A stretch of DNA of 43,479 nucleotides from Lingula anatina (GCF_001039355.2 NW_019775566.1:1-43479), one strand, 5' to 3'. Counted from the stretch's first letter, positions 11,273 through 23,211 are shown. A program made the numbers and translations. The notes: a model not told the origin generated them from the sequence alone.

Positions 11273-11569
11273 TCTGGCCTTGACCTTGATGACACTTCCG
11301 CTTCCGGTGGGAAGGAATGGCGTCATCGTATCCAAGGAGGTAATTTAAAATTGTGAAAGTTTTGTCGCCGCTGCATCAAAACGCTTGGTTGATTTTGGTA
11401 CATATTTGAGTAGTTTGGTGTCAAATATATCAAAGGATTGGATTAACGAGGCCAAGCAATCAATGATGTCTTAATGTCAATGGAAAACGGGAATGAAGAC
11501 TTCTTGAATAAGGTCAAAATGTGTGCAGTCCTGCAAAGCTAGCATTTACCTATGCTTTAAAAAGTCGAA
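11273..11569. promoter_or_regulatory. Short divergent (bidirectional) promoter region between NAPG and MATCAP
   Basis: Only 297 bp separate the start codons of NAPG (minus) and MATCAP (plus). Two adjacent ETS-type cores (ACTTCCGCTTCCGG, 11294-11307) lie 22-35 bp upstream of the NAPG ATG, and a CRE half-site (CGTCA, 11321-11325) is next to them. No TATA box stands out. Upstream ATGs on the MATCAP side are followed by early stops. Spacing and motifs are seen; use as a shared promoter is inferred. Confidence 0.6.
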
Positions 11570-13787
11570 ATGGCCACAGCTGTATCGACAACAGCTCTTC
11601 TAGATAGTTTCAGCTTTCAGAGTTCAGATGATGAGAGTGAAAGAAAAAAGAGCATTCCACAATCACGAAAACGCAAAAAGAAACGGAAAAGACAAAGTAC
11701 AGGTGGACCAGCAAGTAGAAAACCTTCCAGTAGGGATATCCGTACTTTGAAACCAGCGTGGAATTATTCCGGGATTACAACATCATCAGCTATGTGTACT
11801 ACTACTGAAACTACACAGCAGTTATTGGGATTTAATGTGAAACGGGTGGAGCTGAGCTCAAAACCTTCCAACCAAATGACTAGGTGTGCATCCCAACAAG
11901 CCACTTGGTCTTCATCAACAAAACTTCCATCAGTTCAACAAACCAGAGCTTCCAGTGTTTTTTCGACAAATCAAACAGGCTCATTTCAGGAGAAAAAGAA
12001 AAGGAAAGTGGCTCTCTTGGTTGCCATAAAGCCAGAGAATGTGGAATCGGAAAAGGCACGCTTTTTTCGTGCCAGTTATAACTATCACCCTCTCTTCATA
12101 TACAAGTACCCTGCTGATCCTGAGGTGCTGGCCCGCACAAGTAATCCTTCTGATAGATACCTCACTCAGGTATGTGATACACAGGGTGATACTCCCAGTA
12201 CATTAATAGATAAAGTGCTCTTCACGGTTATAAAAAAATTCAGTTTTTCTTTCCTGTTCTTGTTGTTCTTACAGTCTCAGTAAATCTAAAACAGATTAGA
12301 ATTTAATGAATGGATTACTAAAGCCCCCTTAACACACAACGGTGTCCTTTCTGGCTCCATTTGAGAGTAAAATGACTGGCCGATCATTGAGCATTCAATC
12401 TGCAACCAAAGTGATGCTTACAGTGTTAAATAATATTGTAACAAATTTTGCCAAAATAAGAACACCACCACATCTACAAAAAGTATGTAACCCTAATTGT
12501 TACATTTCAGGCTGTACATATCATGGAGACGGCAATAGCAAAGTATGGAAGTTACGAGACCTTTGAGGAGAAGACGGGAGGGAAACCCATGTCAAGAACT
12601 CAAATTATGGCCATGGTGCTTCAATATCTCAGGTACTTTTAATGTTGTTTAATTTATTCATACAATTGACACCAAATTTGTTATTCATACATTTATTGTG
12701 AATAACAATTGACAGTGTTTTAATTGCAATTGACACCAAATTTGTTATACATTGCAAATATTTTGTTGTTATTAAAAAGAGAGAAGATTTAAAAAATGCA
12801 GGCACTGCAGCTCATTTAAAGTGTTCAGATGAAATTACCTTATGTGCAAAATGTACATTTGGTACATAAATACAAAATAACTTGTAAATTTTGTGTTGGA
12901 GCAAGTCATTGAGTAATATCAGACAAAAGGAATTCTGGTCAGTATTTATCCAAACCAATTCTCATTTTTGGTTTTCAGAAAAGAAAATCTCGAGGAGGAA
13001 ATCTCTGTAAACTTGTCAGAAGTTTTGATGTCGCGTGCCTCTATGACAAATGTGAAGGGAAAGCCCACTCTGAATGTCAGGGTTTGGAACCTCAGGGAGC
13101 ACTGGGTGGATGGATTGCTACGCCATGAAGTTGGTGAGTCTCATATGGCTTAATTAGGTTTAAATATATAAAATGTAATAGGAAAGGAGGTACTAGTAAT
13201 CGGGGGCGTCTCAGTAGTCCGAAGGTTCATTGGTCTGAAGTTTCATTGGTCTGAAAAATGGCAAATTTTTCATCGTTTTTTTTTTTTAAATCAAGTGTTC
13301 ATTGGTCCGAAGGTTCTATAGTGAACATTCGGACCAATGAACCTTTGGACTATTGCTACGGCCCCCTAGTAATCTGTATCATTTTCTGCATTTTTTAGAG
13401 TATACACTGTATTTTAAGAAAATGAATCAATGCAAATCTGTACAATGCTTCAAATCACCCTTTCATTTCAGGGACTCACTACATTCGGAGCTACAACAAC
13501 CAGTTCCAGCCCTGGTACAACTGGAAGAAACGCAAAGAGCTCGACATGGAACCCATCAACCCAACGGAGGAGGGCCTTGCTGCACTACACAGTATACTGG
13601 TCAGGAAGGATCCATCTCTGTGGCGGGCTGCCATATTGTATTACACGACGTACTGGGCAGCGCACATGTCACTGAGGGACTTGTTCAAAGACCTGGGAAG
13701 GTTTGTTCAAGATCCTCACACCAGATGGGACTACTGTATGAGGACCAAGAGAGGCCAGACTGATACCTCACAGCCAGGTATGGACAA

Positions 13788-13854
<67 letters not shown>

Positions 13855-14383
13855 AATTAATAAAATCAAGGGCAGATGGTTGAATTTTACACTTTCCTAT
13901 CAATCCATACATGAATATTCAAAATTGAAATCAGATAAGCTCATTATTAAAAGAAAAAATTAATTTATTTTTTAAAAGACAAAAAGCAGTATAAATGCTA
14001 ACACAAATGAAATACCATGATGATGTTTCTAAATACAAAACAATATCTTACTTTTGCCCAAATTTTCAGGTGGATTTAGCAAGGACCAAGTTTACTTGAC
14101 AGGTGCTTTAGAACTGTTACGCTACAGACACAGCATCGACTTCCACGCCCTTGCCAGGCTGGGCAAGGTTTCTTATAAAGATGTGGACAAATTGAAAAAC
14201 ATGGGCGACTTTGAAGAGACCCGTATCCCATACTTCATGCAGGATACAAACTGGTATTTGGGAAGACTGGACCACATTGTGAGAGCCAATGGACTGACCG
14301 ATGCAGAGTTGAAGAGAGTTGTACCCGACTTGGATGACATAAATTTGAAATCATGTGGTTCAGCAAGCAGTTTTAATTATTGA
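11570..14383 (+). CDS. MATCAP: Microtubule-associated tyrosine carboxypeptidase (MATCAP/KIAA0895 family, DUF1704), complete
   Basis: Exons: 11570-12169, 12511-12632, 12979-13133, 13472-13777, 14070-14383; 1497 nt, 498 aa; all introns GT-AG and in phase. Residues 1-140 are low-complexity with two basic clusters (KRKKKRKRQ and EKKKRKVAL), typical of a disordered microtubule-binding N-terminus. The DUF1704 core starts near RFFRASYNYHPLFIYKYP and continues through SDRYLTQAVHIMETAIAKYGSYETFEEKTGG. The metallopeptidase motif HEVGTH is at residues 290-295 and is split by intron 3 within the Gly codon. A downstream NPTEEGLAALHS (322-333) supplies the candidate third zinc ligand (a Glu of TEEG). From family knowledge, MATCAP removes the C-terminal Tyr of alpha-tubulin (detyrosination) independently of vasohibins. 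The C-terminal part (LTGALELLRYRHSIDFHAL, GRLDHIVRANGLTD) also fits the family. Intron 3 holds a MITE and intron 4 a long GT microsatellite directly after the donor. Confidence 0.95.
12663..12749. repeat. Short direct repeat in MATCAP intron 2
   Basis: CAATTGACACCAAATTTGTT occurs at 12663 and again at 12727, a spacing of 64 bp, with a related partial copy between. Confidence 0.6.
13202..13366. mobile_element. MITE with perfect 8-bp target duplication in MATCAP intron 3
   Basis: 165 bp, GGGGGCGTC... at the left and ...CTACGGCCCCC at the right. TAGTAATC flanks both sides (13194-13201 and 13367-13374). The arms contain GTCCGAAGGTTCATTGGTC and its inverse GACCAATGAACCTTTGGAC. An 8-bp duplication fits hAT-type insertion. 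Confidence 0.85.
13792..13850. repeat. GT microsatellite in MATCAP intron 4
   Basis: About 29 GT units with one C interruption, starting 15 bp past the 5' splice site. Confidence 0.97.
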
Positions 14384-17071
14384 CTGGTAATTGTCTTTCC
14401 TATTGATATTTTGAGTCACAGTGGTAATACAAGTACTTGTCACTCAGAGAAATCACAGTATGTGGAAAGATGTGTTTTATAAAGGTAAAAATAGTTGATA
14501 AAATGCAAGTTATGGGGAAAAGGGGTTGAGGGAGAGATATTTAGATGGTGCATTGATTGTGAAGTGTTATGTTCAGTTATAGTGCTGATGTGGAGGGGTG
14601 GGGGTTTGGAGGGGGGAGGGAAATACTGGTAGTTTATCAGTTTTACTGTTTATTAAGTATAATACATATTTACGCTTAAAAACTGCCAGTTTGCTGTGAC
14701 TTACCTCATGGTAGGGAAGGTTCTTGTGACTCTCTAGAATCCATATACTCTCAGGTAGCGAATGACTATCATGTCTCATATACAGTATTTGTAGAATATG
14801 TCTTCCATGTCTTCACAATTTTTTTTTTTTTTTATAAAAGTATGTTATGATGGGCCTATGAACAGTACAATCATCTTGATGTTAGAAAATACACTTATTA
14901 AGGCACAGATCACTGTGGATGTGATATTCTTCAGATCTCATACAAATGGGGAAAGACATTTTAAGAATGAACATTTTGCAAATTCAAAAAAAAAATAAAT
15001 GCCATTAAAAGCTAAACCCATGACAATTGTCAGAAATGTTCTTCTAAGATATATAGTTATTTATTAGTGCAAAATATTGTATTTAATACAATCTTTTTAT
15101 CTCTCAAAAACATATCTGGTTTTTGCAACAAGTCTAAGACTACATGTACATGACTTAGTGCCTAGTCTTTCTTTTTTTGCATTATTTCCACATATTTATT
15201 TAGTGCTATATACTATAATTGTGTTAAAATCTTGCATATATGTAAAGATTGAAAATTTTACTTCCATAGAACTTTTAAAGTATTTTTGTAGCAGTGGTGA
15301 CCTTTTAAAAAATTATTTTTGCATGTGTGTGTGTATTCAAAGACTCTCCCCTTCATGTTTAAGGAAAGGTCGTTATTAGTAATATTCTCATATTTGTAAC
15401 TCACATTATTGATATTCTAGTCCACAATAAAGTGAAAAGTTAACTCATTCAATATACAGTATCATGATCTGAAATAAGGTAATTGTTTTTCCTTTCAATT
15501 TCAAAGTGTTGGACGAAGAGTTTTGAAGATTGCCTAAGACAATATGTCATTCAATATTTAATTTTGTAAATGTTTCATAAGATTTATAGATGCATATATT
15601 TCAGCTGTACACTGCCAGGACACTATTTCTCAAATGTTTCTGTCTGACATGCCTGATACATGTACAAACACTGAAACCATTTATTACATTTATTTTCAAA
15701 GCATTCTTGATTACTTTTCAAATTACATCACAATCTTATATTTCAACATGAATCATGGTAAATTGATGACTCAAGCTTCTTAGAAAACATAAAATATGTA
15801 AGTTTTCTGATAAAGAAATAAAGAAATAGTTATAAGACACAGTGTTTATTGATCTGTTCTTTTTAGAAAGAGTGTACATGTTATTTTGTTGATTCTGTAA
15901 CATATGACACACCTTGATTCCAGTCAATGGCAAAAAAATATCAGCACTTTTAAGCAACACTGTATTAATATCTCAATTTACCTCAAAGACTCTATACTGA
16001 AATATTTCAACCCAATGCCAAAAGTCAAACAGGTCAAAAATTTTGTTGAAATGCATTAAACTTTGATGCCCTTATACAGTACTGGTAAAAAAGGCGTAAA
16101 ATATCCATTCAAAAAAATAATCCCAATAAATATTTCCAAAACTAAAAAAATCTACTCTCACACTAAATAAAAGAAAAAGGAGAGAGGGCAAACACCCCAT
16201 ACTGACCTAGTTTTACCAGCCTAAAATTTAAAAAAAAGAGAATGATTGGGCACAAACTAATATAATATCTAATGAGCATATTTATCATGTGGTGTCTCAC
16301 CAGAAGCTATTTTATTATGTTAAAATCTACACAAGTAATCACCTTTAAAAGCATATCACATTCAGGAGACAATGTCTCTAAAACCTACCATTTTGTACAG
16401 CACCATTTTAAACCATATTTATGGAAGTCAAACATTACTAAGTTAACACAAAGTGACATCATTCTTTGCATCATATACCCCATAACTCACATTCATTGAT
16501 AACTGCATTTTCTTTTCTCCACCAAGTCACTCCATAAAATGTTAAAATTCCAATTTTATTCTTCTGAATCTTGTTCTTTTTGCTCCATGTTAGACACAAC
16601 CCCACATCTCTAAAGTGCCTAAGACCTCACTCAACTACCTCAACTAAGTTTCTGAAGTTAGATTTTAAATCACTTTTAGTGCTATACACACTACCCTTTA
16701 ATTTTTTTCAAAAAGCTACTCTATACTTTTCAAAAGAGACATAGTTGCACACGATCCTGTAAAAATATGATAACTCCAATAATCTCTGGGAAGAAAAATA
16801 TTCTGTAATGCAGAATTATAATATTATTGCCTTAAAAATTCGTAAAATCTTTTAAACGACACAAAATTCATAAATTCATAAAATACTTTAAAAAATTCCC
16901 TGAAAATGCTTGTCTACATACTTTTTAGTGCACAAACCAGTGATGCTGATACAGACATTACACCATGTACTCCTCAAACAAAATTTGGTTGTAAGTAGTA
17001 AATTATACATCATCAGATTTGCACTTTCTCTCTCTGTCATATTTAAACTAGCCTCAGATTCGCCACAGTTC
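14384..17071. other. Intergenic region between the convergent MATCAP and EEPD1-like A genes
   Basis: This stretch holds the 3' UTRs of both flanking genes and AT-rich spacer. Possible poly(A) signals for MATCAP are AATAAA at 14994-14999 and 15426-15431. On the minus strand, TTTATT at 16555-16560 could serve EEPD1-like A. No ORF here has exon borders or recognisable family features. Confidence 0.6.
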
Positions 17072-17474
17072 TCACTCCTCCACCTTGATCCCCTTCACGC
17101 CAGCTGTGAGGTCACCATCGGCATCCATGTCGTGGTCAGTGAAGTACTCGGCCCATACTGGGCAGTGGTCAGCCACTATACCTCCCCAAAACCAGTCATC
17201 ATGGGGTATCCACTGGTGGGTCAACCCCTCACGAATGACCCCAGACTGACCTGAGAAATTTAAAAAAAAAAAGATTTATACAGGTCTTAAGCATCTTATC
17301 ACTTTAAGTTAGTAAAAGAATAAAGGATGTGCAGATAGGAATATTCAACTTGCTTACCTGTATATCAAGAGATATGACAAAATCAGAGAACACAAAATTA
17401 CAAAATATGACAACTAAGCTTCAGAGTGAAATTAAGTTGTTTAGTCAACCAACAAGATTATAATTATTTTTCTT

Positions 17475-17510
<36 letters not shown>

Positions 17511-20500
17511 TAACTACTACTTCTACTACAATCATTATGAGTGAGATAATATACTGTCACCCGAGCGATCTATGCCATAATACCTCGAGCATCAGCAAGA
17601 GGTGTTCATGGCATATAGCCCAAGAGGGTGAAGTTTGTCTAAATGGACAGGCGTCAGTGATCAGTAAATTGCCACTATCAATGCTGTTATTACTATTTAT
17701 TCATATATGAATTTATTTTGTATACTTCATACATCAAACAAAATGTTCCAGCCCATATAATCCCATAAGTATTGGCCCCAGACCTGGTTAGTAAAGCCAG
17801 GTAAATAGTGATTGTCTGTGTCATTAATTTTCAAACTTCTCTCACCTGTGAACACATCCTGTGCTTGTTTACTCATCCAAATGTTGTCGTAGGTTCTGCT
17901 GCCTTTCAAGTTGCGCAGGTTGATGTTAGTGTTGGTGTGCTCATCTACAGTGTTCTTATACCCGGCATCACGGAATGCATCAAAATCTGGTAAAAGAATG
18001 TGTACATATACAGCATATATTAAGAAATGTAAAATTTATACCTACATTGTACAGACACAATTTTGGTAACCGTTATATATATATATTTTGTATAAATTAA
18101 CCTCATTAGTCATATTGATTTCTTATTCATGTGACAGTCTCTGTGTTTATAAAAATTAAAATTCACTTGTCTTTCACATTTCCACTGCCATGACAATGAA
18201 CAGCTATACACTCCACATGTAACATTATAAACCTTGGATATTTCAAAGGGTTTACTAAAAAAAAATAACATTTTCCAGTATTTCAACACAATTCACAATA
18301 TTCAAAGGAGAATCCACCACAGTGTTAACAAAGTAAACTAATTATGAAGTATGGTATTATCTTTTGGCAATATGCAGATTGTCCATATGAGATAAGCATA
18401 TTCCAGTAATTTTTGGCAAGCATTTCAGTTTATATCTTAGACAAGATAATTTAAAGTCAAAGGAAATCAATGTTTATTCATTTTTACAGAATAATTTGCC
18501 CATGAGAACCAAACCTTCATTCATTTTTTACATATTAATAAATTTGTTCTCTTTTTGTAAATTCTAGAATAATCAAAGTGCCCTCCTGTTCTGGTCCCAA
18601 ATTAAAATTACCCAGGATTCCTTTTTTAGATTCTACAATAATCAACATACCCTCTTGCTCTGCTTCAAAATTCAAGTCACCCAAGATTCCTTTTATTGAC
18701 TCTAAAACACTCAACATACCCTCCTGTTCTGGTCCCAAATTAAAGTCCCCCAGGATCATGATGTCCCTCTCCCCAGGCAGCTGCTCCTGAATAGCCTCCA
18801 AGACCAATGGACACCGGCCTATCTCCTCCTGCAAACGGTCAAGGTCCTCCATCTGTAGTCCAGTGGCCTTCAAGTGGACGCTGACCGCAACAAAGTCGAG
18901 CTCCTTTGCCTGGAGAATGAAGAATGCTTTTGTAGTTTGCACTGTTATGTGTAAGTCAATATAAGATAATACCATTATCACTTATATCAGGTTGACTGCA
19001 AGTTTGAAAAATAATAAATCATAAAAGTAAAAAATTTTCAAAATATTATCATATTATAAACTGACATTCTTGTCTCTTTTCAGTCCCTATCAAACATGAA
19101 TAAGTACAAATCTTAGCTACTTGATGAAAATTTACTTTCCATTCAAAAATAAGGTTGTATTTTTTACCATCGTCTGGCACAAACCTTAAAAACCACCATA
19201 AATGGCCTCCTCGCGAACTGCTTGGGTGCCCCTCTGCGGTGTCGCTCTATGAGGGAAGATGACACCACCTCAATGCCTTGGCTGGTGTCATAGATAAATC
19301 CATTATATTCTGGAGCCTGGAAAAATAGAGAAATAGTTTTTAATTCTCTGCTGTTCACTAAGCACGTAACTGTTAGTCACTATAAACTGATCATCCTTAA
19401 GACCCAATATACACAACACAATGACACACACAACATACTATAACTGGATGTATAATTCATAGTTAATATAATAATTCAGTCATCTGTTCTTATCCATTAC
19501 TAAACACTGTACTAAATGAAATGAAACTTGAAAATTAGCCAACTTGTAAAACTGGTTTATATATATATATCTGAATAAGTACTTGCTGGAAGGCAAGTGG
19601 AAGCAAATGAAAAGTATGTGTTATCTTGAAAGACATAAAGACATGATGCAAATAGGAGCAAATTCTATGGCAAGATGGATGAATCTCAGAAGTTGAATCC
19701 CTGGTGTAAGAGGTATTTTATTATTTTATTATTTTCATTTAAATATTTATTTATTTATTTATTTATTTTTTTTTTTTTTTTTGGGGGGGGGAGGCGTTAC
19801 CCCCTACACAAGTAAGTACCTGATACATTCTCCCAGCTGGAGTATCTGATATCACAGCTTTCCAGTGTCCTCTCTGCCCCTTCCAGCTCTTTACATTAGG
19901 GATAATAGGATTGTTCAGCTCATCACAGATCTAAGAAAACAAATCAATACTAATTCAATTTGTCAACCAATAATTTAAAATACCTATTAGCAGATATGTA
20001 CTTTCAATTTAGTTTATTCCCCACACATGTTTCAGGCTTATTTTCAATGGCAGGATTTTTATTATCAGTACCATCCTTATTTCTTTGAAATCTCAAATCA
20101 AATTATATAAAAATCTGAATGACTTTCAGGGCCGTAGCCTGAGCAAAATGCCAGGGGGGGCAGTAAGCGGACACAAGGGGGCAAAGCCCCTGAGGGGGGA
20201 GGGGGTGTCCCCCTACCAGTGTGGAAAATTCTAAATCCCAGGGGGGGCAGCTGCCCCCCCTGCCCCCCCGGAGGCTACGGCCCTGACTTTAGCTTATTGC
20301 ATTACTGTTTATTTGTTTGCTTTGGGGTGCATAATAACCTTAAACTTACCTTATCCAGAACCTCTCTGTCAGCAATTTCTTGTAGAGCAAGGATACCAAA
20401 CCTGGAAAGATTTTCAAAAGATTTTCAAATACTTTAAATATGCAAGACCAATGCCTAAAAACTAAAACCCTGTTCCCACACCTAGACCGATCTAGCAGGA

Positions 20501-23211
20501 TCGACCCATTTCTGAGGGGTCTCGCTTAAGTCGCTCTGATGTCTGGCATGCCTACTGAAGCTGTTAGGCGGTAATTAACCATCGGTAAGCAGCTTCAGTG
20601 GGTATGCCAGACATCTAAGCCACTTAAGCCCTCAAAGATAGGTCTATCCTGCTAGATAGATCTAGGTATGGGAATGGGGTCTAAGTTGTCACAAATGTAT
20701 AAATGCAGTGATAATATTAGTTCCAGGTGACTTTAACAATAATGTACCCTTGAGACCCCCCCCCCCCCCNNNNNNNNNNNNNNNNNNNNNNNNNNNNNNN
20801 NNNNNNNNNNNNNNNNNNNNNNNNNNNNNNNNNNNNNNNNNNNNNNNNNNNNNNNNNNNNNNNNNNNNNNNNNNNNNNNNNNNNNNNNNNNNNNNNNNNN
20901 NNNNNNNNNNNNNNNNNNNNNNNNNNNNNNNNNNNNNNNNNNNNNNNNNNNNNNNNNNNNNNNNNNNNNNNNNNNNNNNNNNNNNNNNNNNNNNNNNNNN
21001 NNNNNNNNNNNNNNNNNNNNNNNNNNNNNNNNNNNNNNNNNNNNNNNNNNNNNNNNNNNNNNNNNNNNNNNNNNNNNNNNNNNNNNNNNNNNNNNNNNNN
21101 NNNNNNNNNNNNNNNNNNNNNNNNNNNNNNNNNNNNNNNNNNNNNNNNNNNNNNNNNNNNNNNNNNNNNNNNNNNNNNNNNNNNNNNNNNNNNNNNNNNN
21201 NNNNNNNNNNNNNNNNNNNNNNNNNNNNNNNNNNNNNNNCCAAATACCATTTGTAATAACTATAAAAGCTTTACAAAATAGCATAACTCTGCTGAGTAAT
21301 ATAACACCCACTAAGCCAATAAGATGTCTATTAATCAAACTTAAGACATGCCTTATCGGGTAAACAGGTCCACCATTACACCACCTTCACCTCACAGATA
21401 AGAGTCCCCACCCATCAGTTTCCCGCCCACTAGTTTTTGGTAAACTTTGTTACATGCCATCTCATTTCAGAGGTTTATTATCTCAAAGACACTTGCTATG
21501 TCAGTCACTTTCCCCGTTGAGAAAAACAAGTACCTTTAAATGTTAAAAGCAAGACTTGCTTTCCATTTAGAGACCACCATAAAGAATTCTTATAAGCAAA
21601 TATTTCACCTGTATGCAAACCCTATACCCATTTATGATTCTTTCATTATATATTAGGAAATGTCCCCCTAAGTCAGTGCCACTATCAGGACAAATCCTAC
21701 ACTAATATATCTCCTGTGATGGTTAGAAATAAAGGAAACAATGTGCATTGGCCAATTTTTCTTAAGGTCTGTTTTCTTTTCTTTCTTTCTGTTTTTCAGA
21801 ATGCCCTGCATACACGTAATAAGTCACCTTCTTCACAATTTATACTTAATCCAGAAATAAAGTCCAGTTCATGTTAAGGAGCTATTTGTCTCACCATCAA
21901 CACAGTAGCAGACAGCACTCAAGTGACACTGTTGCATAGGAAAATTTATGTCTAGAGAGGCCACAACAGGTATAATTAGTGAAAGGAATGTTTGCGCTGA
22001 CAGTAGCCTTGGCTTGTGTAAAGGCATAACTAACACCAAAAGAGATTGCACATCTTTTTTCCCTTGCAATGATTTTAGCATTTCTATTGCAATTAGGCCA
22101 AAAAAATTCTTGCCTGAAACGAACTGATCAGTCAATGAGCACTCCTGCTTATGACAACTCAGGAACCCAATGCCATGATCTTTAACTAGCAATTAAACAA
22201 CAGATTTTTTCAAATGGAAATAAAAATGCAACTGTACATCTTTCAGCTGATTCCTATATATATATTATATTATGTATCATTATGCTTCAAACTAGGCCAA
22301 ACTGTGTGCAAATTATGCATCTCTATAACAGTGACCCCTATCTGTCGCAAGGTCTTCCATGACAGATTGCATCATAATATAGGCCCACTAGAAGACTGTG
22401 TGCAGCAAAGCATGGATTTTACATCTATCCAGGGTTGTTTTTTTCACTCATGGACAAAATTACTGGAGGGGGCTTAGGTATAATATAACTTCCACTTGTG
22501 AATAAACAAGCACTTGCTGGTTTTTCTTTCCTTTTTTCTTTATTTTTTATTCTTTGTTCATTTTTTTTTATACAAATGTTGACAAGCAACCAGAGTGATG
22601 CTTTATTTTACATTTTTAAAAGGAAAGAGAAGTTATAAAAAGCATTAATTAACAGCTCTTGTAAATCTCAAAGACAATCTTTTAAGATTTACCAGGGAAT
22701 TATATAGTAGACTATATAATTCCCTGGATTTACACAGCCTCAAAAAACTTTTTGACAGCAAATTTGCAGGTGTAAATAAATTATCAAATTTCAAGACAAG
22801 AATGGAAGTGGTCTTTTATTTTGCCACAAGTTTTCCTTACCCATTTTCCAATACAGTCATACAGATGACTTCTCGCACTCCTGGATTTGCAATCTTGTTC
22901 AAGCAGCAAGACAGGACATTCCAGCTTCCAATGCGGACAACAGGACGTCCATCTTTCTGGAAATCAAAGGGCTCTTCTACCCGTGGTCTAGGGGTCACTT
23001 CTGTGAGAGCTGGGAATAGCAGACCCAGGTCAAGTCCACCCCCTCCCCCCGTCTCTTCAAGTTTGACTGCGTCCATTTTAACAATGGTCTCCTCAGGAGC
23101 TGATGACTGCTTATGGTCAGCTTGACCATCTGCTGTGGCCACTCCCCCTTGTCCTCCAGTTGGTGACGTAGCAGGGGCATCAGCAGTCTGTTTAAAAAGG
23201 CAATTCCCCAT
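17072..23211 (-). CDS. EEPD1: EEPD1-like endonuclease/exonuclease/phosphatase domain protein, copy A, complete
   Basis: Exons (5' to 3'): 22841-23211, 20350-20401, 19820-19930, 19185-19316, 18720-18909, 17846-17986, 17072-17250; 1176 nt, 391 aa; all GT-AG and in phase. The protein starts MGNCLFKQ, a likely dual lipidation signal (N-myristoyl Gly2, palmitoyl Cys4). A Gly/Ala/Gln-rich linker follows to about residue 75, then the EEP nuclease fold. Motifs: SWNV (N98), ALQEIADREVL (E132), VSVHL, ILGDFNLGP (D277, N279), TYDNIW (D319, N320), VADHCPVWAEY (D360, H361). These are the metal and catalytic positions of the APE1/DNase I fold, and all are kept. GRPVVRIGSWNV and NPGVREVICMTVLENG match the vertebrate EEPD1 domain closely. 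Vertebrate EEPD1 also has N-terminal helix-hairpin-helix repeats, which this gene model lacks. Intron 1 contains a 470-base sequencing gap. The start has a good context (AAAAATGGG) and gives the lipidation motif; an extra upstream exon cannot be excluded. Confidence 0.9.
17475..17509. repeat. CTA trinucleotide repeat in EEPD1-like A last intron
   Basis: About 11 CTA units, followed by degenerate copies to about 17530. Confidence 0.95.
18562..18756 (-). repeat. EEPD1: 69-bp repeat in three copies spanning the EEPD1-like A exon 5 / intron 5 border
   Basis: Units begin at 18562, 18631 and 18700, each 69 bp, the third fading near 18756 into unique exon. On the coding strand the exonic unit codes ILGDFNLGPEQE, followed by the donor AGG|GTATGT at 18718-18719. 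The second unit, in the intron, codes ILGDLNFEAEQE and keeps the same donor (18649-18650). The first-listed unit codes ILGNFNLGPEQE, but its donor has become GGCACT. The reading frame stays open through all three. Use of the middle donor would add exactly 69 nt (23 residues) in frame. Confidence 0.9.
19745..19790. repeat. TTTA repeat, poly-T and poly-G tract
   Basis: ATTT units run into about 20 T and then 8 G, in EEPD1-like A intron 3 about 30 bp from the 19820 exon edge. Confidence 0.9.
20128..20284. mobile_element. MITE with AGGGCCGTAGCC inverted ends in EEPD1-like A
   Basis: Left AGGGCCGTAGCCT, right GGCTACGGCCCT. Flanks GACTTTC and GACTTTA match at 6 of 7. The interior is G-rich and C-rich (GGGGGGCAGCTGCCCCCC). 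The end layout and 7-bp duplication resemble the AGGGGCGG family, so both may use the same transposase type. Confidence 0.75.
20467..20680. mobile_element. ACCCTG-family MITE, copy 2
   Basis: Begins ACCCTGTTCCCACACC, ends GGTATGGGAATGGGGT, with the same inner GATCTAGCAGGATCGACCC arm and central GGTAATTAACC. Flanks CTAAA and CTAAG fit a 5-bp duplication with one later change. Located in intron 1 of EEPD1-like A. Confidence 0.75.
20770..21239. other. Assembly gap (470 N) in intron 1 of EEPD1-like A
   Basis: A run of 470 undetermined bases directly follows a poly-C tract (20758-20769). ORFs reported across it are artefacts. The gap is wholly intronic in the gene model. Confidence 0.99.
22692..22727. 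repeat. Perfect 36-bp palindrome (17-bp arms, 2-nt loop)
   Basis: CCAGGGAATTATATAGT, AG, then ACTATATAATTCCCTGG. Located 113 bp from the first exon of EEPD1-like A, inside intron 1. Confidence 0.9.

Noticed and set aside
11884-12081. Alternate-frame ORF inside MATCAP exon 1
   Set aside because: It is a shadow of the 200-codon first exon.
13546-13912. ORFs extending into VCVCVC or HTHTHT strings
   Set aside because: They run from the true MATCAP exon into the GT microsatellite of intron 4, or are its antisense.
18578-18790. Plus-strand ORF with a repeated PSCSGPKLKSPRI string
   Set aside because: It is the antisense reading of the 69-bp triplicated unit; the minus-strand frame has the nuclease motif.
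20689-21338. Long ORFs across the N tract
   Set aside because: They consist of undetermined residues; the stretch is an assembly gap.
22802-23125. Plus-strand ORF over the first exon of EEPD1-like A
   Set aside because: It is antisense to a well-supported coding exon and has no own features.
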